Source: Conidiobolus incongruus B7586 (lineage: Eukaryota; Entomophthoromycota; Entomophthoromycetes; Entomophthorales; Conidiobolaceae). From it: a stretch of DNA of 13,538 bases. Below are positions 1-8,438 of this stretch, piece after piece. The DNA lies in assembly GCA_000697335.1 (NCBI GenBank), contig JNEM01014242.1, forward strand, positions 1 through 13,538, read 5' to 3'. Made by a program: the position numbers and the translations under genes. The notes under the pieces are model-generated. The model was not told the DNA's origin. It was given only the letters and a program-made list of their open reading frames with translations, and searched no databases. How positions within the stretch are numbered: position 1 is the first letter of the stretch; every line of letters starts with the position of its first letter.

Positions 1-104
1 TAATATATAAAGTTAAATTTAATTAATTATTAATTGATATATTAAAACTAAAAGTATATTTAAGATAAGTTATAAATTTACAAGTTTTAATATTGATACA
101 AAAA

Positions 105-1075
105 TTAATATCTAGTATATCTATCTTTTGCTTTTTTAACTTCTTTAAGTTTATAAGGTATAGAGTCAACTAACTTTTTATATTAAGCAAAACTAATATT
201 ATTCTAAGCTTCTTAAATATACTCTTAAAGTTGATTAAAATTTTTACTAAGGGGAAAACTTTAATTGATTTTTTTAGTTAATCCTAAAGATATTCAATTG
301 GGTTAAAATTAAAAAATTGAAGAGGTTATTTTACAATAGTTATTTTGTTCTTTTTAAGCTATTTAATAGTAGAATTTATAGTATAACAAATGGTATTATC
401 TTGTTAGAAAATAATATTTGATTTATTTAACCTATATTACTTAATAGTTTTTTTTCAATTTATTGTTTAGAATATTTTAATATATCTCAATATTAATTCC
501 CTTACTAACCTTTTAAAGATATCTTACACCTAAAGATAACATATATCTTTAAACTATAATTAACCCATTATTGTATTTTTAGGTTATAATAATATAATGG
601 TTATAAAGTGGTTTTTTATCTTTTTTGAAATATCTAACTCTTTTATTAAATTTATTCAGATATATCTTTATTTCATTAGACTAAATAACTTTACTTTAGT
701 TAGTTTTAATTTAATTTTAGTATAAGCATTTAAATTCCCACCTAACTTTATAATAAAACTTCTTTAGTTGGGGGTGTTTTTTCTTAAGATGTAAGCAATA
801 TCTATTTTAATATAAAGTATTTATAATAGTATTAATACTAATTAATATTCTTGTATAATCTTATAATTCTTATTATATTTCTATAATAGTATTATATTTA
901 CTTATATTAACTAATCTATAAATATACTTTTCATTATGTTTATTTATAATCTTCATACACTTAAGTTTTAATTTAGATGTTTTTTTAATAATATTCTTAA
1001 TAACCCTAGCTATAATAAATTATCTAAAAATAATTCTAACAATCTCATAAGTTGATTTTTTTTATTATGAAATTA
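105..1075 (-). pseudogene. Tc1/mariner transposase relic (DD34E)
   Basis: Decayed cut-and-paste transposase read on the minus strand. Seen: the codons at 398-400 give Asp in a 'QDN' box and those at 293-295 give Glu in 'NPIEYL', exactly 34 residues apart, as in Tc1-type DD34E enzymes. Between them lie a degraded 'WP.QSPDLN' hallmark and a 'TICYT' stretch where families usually have an H-T pair. The first catalytic site falls at 675-677, in a 'W-S-D-E'-like context, and now reads Asn. The C-terminus resembles the usual 'SIP.RL..V..AKDRYTRY' ending and stops at 105-107. The N-terminal DNA-binding half (about 700-1075) is only weakly recognisable. Many Trp and Gln positions are now stops. The frame changes between about 230 and 295, and again between the first and second catalytic sites, so at least two frameshifts are present. 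I could not find terminal inverted repeats. It is certainly non-functional, and the family call is firm. Confidence 0.82.
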
Positions 1076-1209
1076 ATTAATATGTAAGTAAACTTTGTAA
1101 GAGAGAGATTTAAGTATTATAATAATAATTTTAAAATATTAGCTTATTAGTTTTATATTATATATAATATAATAAGAAAAATATATATATAAGTTTTATT
1201 ATTTATACC
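1076..1209. other. AT-rich spacer between two transposon relics
   Basis: Short AT-rich stretch between the N-terminal end of the first Tc1 relic and the first recognisable part of R copy 1. It holds simple TA-rich runs near 1155-1190. It probably contains the lost terminal repeats of one or both elements, but I could not identify them. Confidence 0.4.
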
Positions 1210-1669
1210 CCTTTAATATATAATCCTATAAATTTATAACTCACCTTGGTTAAATTTTAGGTTTTAATATATTAACCAATAGATAATAAATTAAAATCAA
1301 ATATAGTTAGTTATAATCAACTAATATAGGTAAATTATATATTTTAATTTAAATTTATTTAATTAAGAATTGTTTAAGATATAAGTAAATATATAAGTAA
1401 TTTTAATTTTATAACTTACTTTTGTGGGTTAATATATATCATTTAAAAATTATTTTATTTAAAAAAATATATAATTTATTATTAATTAATTTTCCTTAAG
1501 ATATTAAATAAAAAACTATATATTATTATAATTAATTATAATAATTAACATTTGCTTATATATAAAATATTTATTTAATAAATTTATAAAAGGGATTAAT
1601 TTAGCTTAACCTAATATCTTGTTCTATTTTTAGATAAAAAATTATATTATAAGGATTTTGGGAAATAGT

Positions 1670-1995
1670 CTTATAATAAAAATTATATAAGTTTGATAAA
1701 ATAGGCTAAATATAACTAATTGAATATATTAAAAAAATTTTATTAAAATATCAAAATATAAAGTTTAGTTTTGATTAAAATAATTGCTAAGCAAATAATT
1801 ATCTAATGATTATTTTATAATATAGTTGACCCTTGGTTAATATATTAAATCTTTAACTTCTGCAATAGTCTAGAATTTTCCATTATGCAAGGGTTATTCT
1901 TGATAGTTATAAATTGATTATATTTGGAATCTTGACAAATAGCTAAAATTGAAAGATAAATAAACCTCCCAATCTGAAATAATATAAAACAATTT
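1670..1995. other. Extra DNA inside R copy 1
   Basis: This stretch has no counterpart in R copy 2: there the sequence matching about 1655-1670 is followed almost directly by the sequence matching about 2000. The position corresponds to the first catalytic Asp of the transposase. Composition is slightly less AT-extreme around 1825-1970. I found no convincing terminal inverted repeats or target duplication and no recognisable coding. It could be a small non-autonomous element, a fragment of another repeat, or a real segment of R lost from copy 2. Edges are good to roughly 20 bp. Confidence 0.45.
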
Positions 1996-2520
1996 AAAGT
2001 TTATCAGTTATAAGTATTTACTATAAAAATCTTTATTTTTGATTATACTTTAATAAGTTTAGTTTAATTATAATTACTTTAGTTTTTTTAGGTTTTTGAT
2101 AAATTATAAGATATCTATTTTATGATATTATTAATTTATTTAAATTTAAACTTAAACATATATAATATGTTTATATATTTAATATTAAATTGCTTTGATA
2201 ATTTTTATTTAAAATAAAAAATTATTTCTTAATATATTTTTTTATTTTATTGGTAAATAAAAAATAATAATAAGGATTAGTTTTTTAAATTTTAGCAAAT
2301 TTTAAATAATATCTTTTCTAGCTTGAAAATCACAAATCTAGCTATATATGGTAGTTTTAGATTAAGCACTATCTCCATAAGCTATTTGCAAATTTTAGAT
2401 GATTTTAAAGAGTTTATAGTTAAGTTTTAAAGTTACAAAAATAAATACCTTTTGATAATTACTCTTATGTTTAAATATGTTTAAATTTAAATATAAACTT
2501 TAAAATCAAAATATTTTAAT

Positions 2521-2525
2521 AAATA
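2521..2525. repeat. Target-site duplication AAATA, left
   Basis: AAATA immediately precedes LTR1 and is repeated directly after LTR3 at 11178-11182. Five base pairs is the usual target duplication of Ty3/gypsy elements. A chance match is possible in DNA this AT-rich, but R homology resuming exactly after 11177 supports it. Confidence 0.6.
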
Positions 2526-2920
2526 TACTAAGAGACTAGTTCTTTAAATTCTTATATATACTTCATATAATTTAATTAACTATAAATTATATGATTAATT
2601 TATACTTATATAATCAAATTAATTATATAAATAGTATTAAACTATTTAATAAACTAGGTTTTTTTTTCTTCTCAATTCTTACTATTTCTTACTTTTATAC
2701 TATTTCTAAGATTAAAACTATATTCTATTAATATTATAGGATATTAACACTACCTAATATAAATCTTAATATATTAGTAACTTATTTTAATTTAAAGCTT
2801 AATAAAACTTTGTTTATATTTACATACTACAGCTATATTATATTATTACATTTTATATATATTATTTTTATATTAAGTCTTCCTCTATACTATATTAGTT
2901 TAACTACCACTATACTTATA
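2526..2920 (+). repeat. LTR1 of fossil chromovirus
   Basis: First of three LTR copies (395, 398 and 396 bp). All share the segment just inside the start (AAGAGACTA) and the end (ACTACCACTA.ACTTATA). The ends now read TA...TA, as expected if TG...CA ends were altered by C-to-T and G-to-A change. By eye the three copies differ at roughly one position in ten, almost all transitions, so divergence cannot be used as a clock. Inferred U3-R-U5 boundaries are not visible. Confidence 0.88.
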
Positions 2921-2940
2921 TAATAACAGTAATAAAACTA
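2921..2940 (+). promoter_or_regulatory. Candidate primer-binding site
   Basis: The sequence directly after LTR1 (TAATAACAGTAATAAAAC) is where a tRNA-complementary primer site belongs. It would fit a site beginning TGG after G-to-A change. The priming tRNA cannot be assigned from so mutated a sequence. Confidence 0.4.
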
Positions 2941-3079
2941 TTAAAAACTTACTAGAAATTAATAATTATTTGTATCAAACCTAATTATTATTATTTTAAA
3001 TTTTATCTATAATTTATTTCATTTAAATTTAATACTATATACTATAATACTACTAAAAAAAATACCTTTATATTATTTT

Positions 3080-3930
3080 AATGTTGATAGCAACTTAATT
3101 ACTAAGTGAATCTAAGACTTTAGTTACTAAAAGCTTACTACCCTATAAAAAGCTTATATTAGACAACTTTTGATTAAAAAAAACATGTCTTAAAGAGCTT
3201 AAATCTAACAAACCAGCTACTTCACTATAGTTAATGCATTAAACTACCTCTTTAGTGTTTTTAAAAACAAATTAACTACTTATGATAGCTTAAAAAACCT
3301 TTACAAGCTTAAAAACTACCTTAAAAACATAAAGAATTATCTTGATTTAATTTTAGAAGAAGATCTAAAGAATATCCTTAAATTAGCTACTTCTTTTTGG
3401 AAAAATCTATTTATACTTAGTTATTAACTTATTACAAACTTAATCCTAAAGAATCTTCAGGAGGATAACTTACTACAAAGATATAAACTTTTAAACAATT
3501 GGAAAAAGCCTTTAAAGAGAGGTATTACCTAAAAGATTAAATTTAATTAACAAGAGAAAAGCTTTCCTAGCTTAAATAAAAAACTTCTACAAGAAAGTTG
3601 ATTGAGAAATCTAATGAGATATGTTTAAACATATTAAATATCACTGAAGAAAAATAAATCTACAAACTATTATAATACCTTAACCCTCAAATGAAGCTCT
3701 AGTTAGTTAGTAGGGAACACTTTGATAATATGTTTTTTTCTAACATTTGTGATGCAGCAATTATAATTAATAATATCTTTTACTTTATAACTAAATTTTC
3801 CCACCCTAAAAATTAATCTTTTAAACTTTACTTTAACCCACCTAAGTTTCAAATAATAGATGTTTCTGCTTTAAAGCTTCATGAGAAAACTTTTAGTGAA
3901 GAAGTTAAAGCTTACTTAAAAATAAACAAA
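3080..3930 (+). pseudogene. gag: Chromovirus gag region (fossil)
   Basis: Position between LTR1 and the zinc knuckle defines this as gag, which in the family makes the capsid and nucleocapsid. The later part (about 3640-3830) is the clearest: a Gln/Leu/Asn-Pro-rich helix-like stretch followed by a segment ending in an 'A..I...' helix, typical of the end of Ty3-type capsid domains. The earlier part is Lys/Leu-rich and less certain, and I cannot fix a start. Broken in many places. Confidence 0.6.
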
Positions 3931-3984
3931 GGTTGTTATTACTGCTGAAAAACTTAAATTAATTATAAAGCTAACAAATACCCT
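3931..3984 (+). pseudogene. Nucleocapsid zinc knuckle (CCHC-type, fossil)
   Basis: Reads G-C-Y-Y-C from 3931, followed by the spacing and a K-A-N-K-x-P tail typical of the Cys-Cys-His-Cys knuckle that ends gag in Ty3/gypsy elements. It binds the element RNA in living relatives. It is a fossil here and lies between capsid and protease, as expected. Confidence 0.65.
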
Positions 3985-4239
3985 TTAAGGAAGCAACATC
4001 TGTTTAATTCTTAATAATCCTAACTTACCAACCATAAATCAAACCTGAATAATATTAATATAGCTTTAGAATCACCCCTTTCACAATCAATTAGCAGATT
4101 CTAATCTAATCCACAAAAGTTTTAATAAACCAATGATTCTATAAATTAAACTATGTATACTAGAGAAATCCAACTGATTAAACTACTAGAAACTAGAAAT
4201 ATTTTAGTAACTAATTTACCTTGTAATTCTTTACCTTTA

Positions 4240-4530
4240 ACTATCACCCTATTGTTTATATTAATTAATTCTTTTATAAACACACTTGTTAGTGTTTTAA
4301 TTAACTTTAGTTGTTTTAATTATATTACCTCTTCTTTTATTGTTTTAAAACTATCTTTACCTACCTAAAAAAGCAACTTAATAATTAAATATACTAATAA
4401 CTTAATAGAACAAGCATCTAACACTGTATCTAAATACCTATCATTACCCTTTAACTACTCCTAATATATTAAATTCCTTGTTGGCAACATTAGTTACAAT
4501 TTTATACTAGGTTAAAATTAGTTTGAATAT
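4240..4530 (+). pseudogene. Aspartic protease region (fossil)
   Basis: Retroviral-type protease that cuts the Gag-Pol polyprotein in living relatives. Seen: a 'V-L-I-x-x-S-C' segment around 4294-4314 at the place of the catalytic D-[ST]-G box, followed by 'N-Y-I-T-S-S-F-I-V-L-K-L', the usual strand after it. An 'F-I-L-G' box at 4501-4512 sits where families have 'ILG.DWL'. A 71-codon open stretch at 4153-4368 lies in this reading frame. It is a piece of this fossil, and its Met is not a real start. Confidence 0.7.
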
Positions 4531-4881
4531 CACAATCTTATATCTATAAATATTACCCCAGAAGGCTACAAATTTATTTTTTTCACTTTCCAAAAGAAAT
4601 TAGTAGAATTAATCTTAAAAAATCTACATTACCCTACTATAAAATTATTAAATGCTTTACCTAACACTAACTCTATAATTGTAGCAAATAATTCTATTAT
4701 TATAAGTAAAAATCAATATAAAAAGCTAATCAAAAACCTAAATAATCTATAGGGATATATATTTGTTTATTATTCATCTATTAACACTTCATTTGTTGAT
4801 TTTAATGAAGTTATATCTAATAACCACTTTTTATACAATACAATAAGTTAATTTGTTAATGTTTTTGAACCTGTAAATAAA
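4531..4881 (+). other. Protease-RT linker of the fossil
   Basis: Poorly conserved linker between protease and reverse transcriptase, rich in Asn, Ile and Leu. It is in the same frame as both neighbours over much of its length. It has the usual length for chromoviruses (about 120 residues) and no recognisable separate domain. Confidence 0.55.
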
Positions 4882-5640
4882 TTACCACCTAAATATAATA
4901 TTGATCACAAATTTAAACTAATCCCTAATATACAACTATACTTAAAGCTTACTTACCATTTATCTCTTAAACAATACCAAACCTTAAAAGAAGAAATCCA
5001 AAAACTACTTGAAAATAGGTATATTAGACCTTTTTCCTCACCATAAAAATCTTTAATCTTCTTTATACAAAAGGTTGATGGTGGTTAGAGATTATATATT
5101 GATAACTGTGTTTTAAACTTTAAAACTATCAAGGATAAAACCCCATTACTAAACCTATATGATGTTAAGGATAAACTACTTAGATCAACTATATTTATTA
5201 AATTAGATGTTAAGAATAGATATTACAATATTAAAGTTGAAGAAAATTCTATCCCTTTAACTACTTTCAATACTCTTTTAAGTTACTATAAATTTACTGT
5301 TATAAATTTTAAATTGTGTAATGCTCTTTTAACTTTTACTTAATTCATCAATTCCCTTATCAACCTTGTTTTTAATAACTTTATTATCACCTACCTTGAT
5401 AATATCTTGATCCTTTTAAAAACTAAAGAAGAATATATTTAATATGTTAATCAGGTTTTATAAATTATTCAAGAACATAAATTACCTTTAAAACTATTAA
5501 AATATATCTTTAGTGCTTTTTCTGTCCCTTTCTATAGTTATATTGTTTCCTCCTAAGGAATTAGTATTAATCTAACTAAACTCAATGGTGTTAAAGCTTT
5601 TACTATACTTATAAACAAAGATTAACTTATGTTTATACTT
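4882..5640 (+). pseudogene. pol: Reverse transcriptase region (fossil)
   Basis: RNA-dependent DNA polymerase of the element. Seen in order: 'LPPKYNIDHKFKL' from 4882, matching the 'LPP....DH.I.L' entry block; 'Y.LS..Q...L..EI..LL....IRP..SP' at about 4955-5043; 'QKVDGG' near 5070-5090; 'IKLDV' at about 5197-5211, holding the first catalytic Asp; 'NALLTFT' near 5318-5340; 'YLD' at 5392-5400, the polymerase catalytic box; then 'K..F' and 'IVSS.GI' thumb-side blocks around 5500-5565. This is one of the clearest parts of the fossil. It is interrupted many times. Confidence 0.88.
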
Positions 5641-5819
5641 AGATTATTAAATTACTTTAAAGATTTCATTGATTTTTTTGTTGAACTTACTACTCCTCTT
5701 ACTAATCTCTTGAAGAAAGACTCTTTTTTTGAATAAACACTACTATACACTTTCTGCATAAATGCTTTAATTTTCTATATTACCAATACTCTTGCTTTAT
5801 CTATCTTTAATCTAAAACT

Positions 5820-6270
5820 ACCTACCATTATTTTTACTGACTTTAGTTTTTTTACAATTGGTAGATAATTAGCCTAGTTTAAATTTAATTTATATTTTAC
5901 TTTATAACTATAAGATAAAATAATAAGGGAGAACAAGTTGAGTTTAACTTTATAAATGTTACTTTAAAATTAATAACATTCTGGTTAAGAAAAATGAAAA
6001 CAGCTGAATTAAAATACCTAGTTTATAAATAAAAACTCTTTGCTTTAGTAGAAATAATTAAAAATCACTTATATTTCCTATCCTACAACCTTTTCTTAAC
6101 ATTTACAGATTATAAATTACTTATCTACTTAAATACTCAGAAGCATTTATTAAGAAAATAAGTTAGATAAATTAAAACTATCTAAACTTACCTTTTCTTT
6201 ATTTAATATCTTTTAGGTTAATAAAACTATGTTGTAGATACTTTGTTAAAAAATCTTACATACCTACCTT
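5820..6270 (+). pseudogene. RNase H region (fossil)
   Basis: Degrades the RNA strand during reverse transcription in living relatives. Seen: 'LPTIIFTDFS.F.IG' near 5818-5865, matching the 'TDAS..aiG' entry motif; 'KELFAL' style helix near 6030-6050; 'FLTFTDYKLLIYLNT' near 6090-6137, matching 'V.TDHK.L.Y'; and a 'D.L.KN' block near 6238-6256, matching the 'ADaLSR' end. Order and spacing fit Ty3/gypsy. Broken. Confidence 0.78.
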
Positions 6271-6499
6271 TTTATTCTAATTGTAAAAATCCAGCAAATA
6301 TTAACTTAATGATTATTAATGAAGGAAATAAAGAATTTATTAAACTACTTTAAGAAACACTACCAAATAATGATTTCTTTATTTTAGTTAAAGAAGAACT
6401 CTCTAAACTATTAGAGAACTAACTAAAATATGTTAAAAGATTTAAAATTATCAATAACTTACTATATTATGATAATTGTCTATATATTCCTAACATTCC

Positions 6500-7430
6500 C
6501 AAGATTTAACAAACAATATTTAATGAATGCCATAACTTACCTGTTAGAAAACATCAAAACTAGTTAAAAACTGCTGAGAGAATTAAAACAAGGTATTACT
6601 AACCTTCCCTAGTTAAATTAGTTCAGAAATACACTAATACCTATAATATATGCTAAAGAACTAAATATAATACTCAAGTAAAATATAGTAAATTTATTCC
6701 CCTACAAGTCCCTAATAAAACTTAACAACAAATCCAGCTTGATTTCATAGAAATCCCTAAATCAATAAATAGTTATAATAACTTACTAATTGCAATTGAT
6801 TTATTTTTTAAATATGTTTATTTTATTCCTTGTTTCAAAACTTCTACAGCTAAAGATATTGTATAATTGTTATTCTTTAATATCTTTACCTATCATAGAA
6901 TTCCACAAACTATTATATCTAATAAAAACACACAATTCAACTTTTAATTTTAGAAGTTATTATCCTCTTCCTTTAAAATTAACCTAGCTATATCTACTAC
7001 TAATTATCACTAAACCAATAAACTTGTTGAAAAAACTATCAAAACCTTGAAGTAAATGATTAGAGCTTATATTAACACTAATCAGTTAAATTAAAATGCT
7101 TATATCTATTAACTCTAATATTTATTCAATATTTTTATTAATAGGTTAACAAGTTTTAACCCTTATTTCATCAATTATAGCAAATATCCTAACTTAATAA
7201 TTACTCTAAAACTTCAAATCAATTTACCTTTGGATATTGTTGAATTTTAATCTAATATCAAATATATCAATTCCCTTGTTAAATTTAACTTAGAAGAAAA
7301 TTAAAGGATCATAGAACACTAATACTTAAAGTTATCTAGAAACCATTTTAAATATAAAACTAGTATGTTTGTATAATTAGAACAATCTGCTTTTAAACTT
7401 ACTTTACTTAAATCTAGCTTAAATCCTAAA
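6500..7430 (+). pseudogene. Integrase region (fossil)
   Basis: Inserts the element DNA into the host genome in living relatives. Seen: an N-terminal zinc-binding-like part around 6515-6660, including 'ECHNLPVRKHQN'; 'LDFIEIP' at about 6738-6758, with the first catalytic Asp at 6741-6743; 'LLIAIDLFFKYVYFIP' at 6783-6830; 'RIPQTIIS' near 6898-6921, just before the second Asp region; and 'NKLVEKTIKTLK' near 7018-7053, holding the Glu region. The 65-codon open stretch at 6790-6987 is an out-of-frame shadow of this domain and not a gene. Broken. Confidence 0.85.
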
Positions 7431-7854
7431 TACTTACTATTATATTATAGTCCCTATAAAATTTAATCTATTGATTCAAATTTTGAAAATATTACCTTGG
7501 AATTACCTCTAACTTTGAGGATCAACTCTACCTTTCACATATCTAAAATTAAACCATACTTTGAAGATTTTAACACTTTTCCTAATCAATTAAAAACCCC
7601 AAAACTAGATCTAATTATTAATTAAGATGGAGAAGAAAAATACTTGTTATTATATTATAGTCCCTATAAAATTTAATCTATTGATTCAAATTTTGAAAAT
7701 ATTACCTTGGAATTACCTCTAACTTTGAGGATCAACTCTACCTTTCACATATCTAAAATTAAACCATACTTTGAAGATTTTAACACTTTTCCTAATCAAT
7801 TAAAAACCCCAAAACTAGATCTAATTATTAATTAAGATGGAGAAGAAAAATACT
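7428..7854 (+). repeat. 210-bp tandem duplication in integrase C-terminus
   Basis: Two direct copies with period 210 bp (about 7435-7644 and 7645-7854), bounded by AAATACT at 7428-7434, 7638-7644 and 7848-7854. I see only two differences, adjacent transitions just after the boundary (7436/7437 against 7646/7647). The homologous stretch in the second internal region (about 10379-10600) has a single copy, so the single copy is ancestral. The period is 70 codons. The 7-bp repeat suggests slippage or microhomology-mediated duplication. The near identity means it happened after the main mutation episode, or is an assembly artefact. Confidence 0.92.
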
Positions 7855-7990
7855 ATGTTGATTATATAATTAAGTTTAAATCTATTAGGAATAAGCTTTA
7901 TTTTTATATAAAATAGATGGGTTATCTTATTGAAGAAGTTATATAAGAACCTCTAGAAAATATTAAGAATACTTTAGCTTATTATACCTA
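7836..7990 (+). pseudogene. Integrase C-terminal chromodomain (fossil)
   Basis: Reads 'DGEEKYYVDYII' from 7836, then 'NKLYFYIK', 'MGYL.EEV' and 'EPLENIKNTL'. These match the three-strand and helix layout of chromodomains: '.eyeVe.Il', 'L.YlVKWkGy', 'tWEPlenL'. In living chromoviruses it tethers integrase to methylated histone H3 in heterochromatin. It is the basis for calling the element a chromovirus. Fossil. Confidence 0.85.
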
Positions 7991-8033
7991 TTTGTAAAAA
8001 ATTAGGGAGTGTGTCTTTTCTAAAAAACTTACT

Positions 8034-8040
8034 AGGGGAG
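8034..8040 (+). promoter_or_regulatory. Polypurine tract
   Basis: AGGGGAG immediately before LTR2, the plus-strand primer position of LTR elements. The equivalent site before LTR3 (about 10775-10781) is A-rich after G-to-A change. Confidence 0.75.
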
Positions 8041-8438
8041 TATAAAGAGACTAGTTCTTTAAATTCTTATATATACTTTTATATAATCCAATTAACTATA
8101 GATTATATGATTAATTTATACTTATATAATTAAATTAATTGTATAAATAGTATTAAATTATCTAATAAACTAAGTTTTTCTTTTTCTTCTTAATTCTTAT
8201 TATTTTTATTTTTACATTATTTCTAAAATTAAAACTATATTCTATTAATACTATAGGATATTAGCACTACCTAATATAAATTTTAATATATTGGTGACTC
8301 ATCCTAGTTTGAAGCTTAATTAAACTTTGTTTACACTTGCACACTATAGCTACATTATATTACTATATTCTACACCACACTACTTTTATATTAAGTTTTC
8401 CTCTATACTATATTAGTTTAACTACCACTACACTTATA
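8041..8438 (+). repeat. LTR2 (shared middle LTR)
   Basis: 398-bp LTR, the least mutated of the three in its second half (for example GACTCATCCTAG near 8295). It ends the complete internal region and is followed without a gap by the truncated second internal region. That copy lacks a primer-binding site and gag. Confidence 0.88.

Larger units (their letters stand above)
1210..2525 (-). mobile_element. R-family Tc1/mariner-like transposon, copy 1 (proximal part)
   Basis: Homologous by eye to 12205-13290, in the same orientation. The clearest matching blocks are about 1450-1660 against 12550-12760 and about 2000-2500 against 12775-13270. On the minus strand it encodes a ruined transposase like that of copy 2; the conserved 'KG.LINN.LY' type stretch falls around 1480-1510. 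Copy 1 is more AT-rich than copy 2, and the part equivalent to the C-terminal catalytic region (about 1210-1430) aligns poorly. It has about 320 bp of extra sequence near the first catalytic Asp. Its 5' side is cut at 2525 by the LTR element and resumes at 11178. It is non-functional, with stops throughout. Confidence 0.62.
2526..8438 (+). mobile_element. Fossil Ty3/gypsy chromovirus, complete in layout
   Basis: LTR retroelement fossil of about 5.9 kb: LTR1, gag region, zinc knuckle, protease, RT, RNase H, integrase, C-terminal chromodomain, polypurine tract, LTR2. The gene order with integrase after RNase H places it in Ty3/gypsy (Metaviridae), and the chromodomain places it among the chromoviruses. 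All parts are in order and recognisable, but the coding regions are broken in dozens of places, so it is long dead. It shares its right LTR with a second, shorter internal region, forming a three-LTR array. Relative age: after R copy 1, before the main mutation episode. Confidence 0.88.

Noticed and set aside
1-2525. Terminal inverted repeats for the first Tc1 relic
   Set aside because: Several TA-rich candidates exist near both ends, but none pairs over more than a few bases beyond what this composition gives by chance.
4153-4368. 71-codon open frame as a small gene
   Set aside because: It lies in frame within the protease region of the chromovirus fossil and is simply a stretch between breaks. 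Its Met is not a conserved start.
6790-6987. 65-codon open frame as a membrane-like small protein
   Set aside because: It is out of frame with the integrase sequence it overlaps. The hydrophobic Leu/Ile-rich look comes from AT-rich codons.
7428-7854. CRISPR-like or satellite array
   Set aside because: Only two direct copies of 210 bp without spacers, inside a former coding region; a simple tandem duplication.
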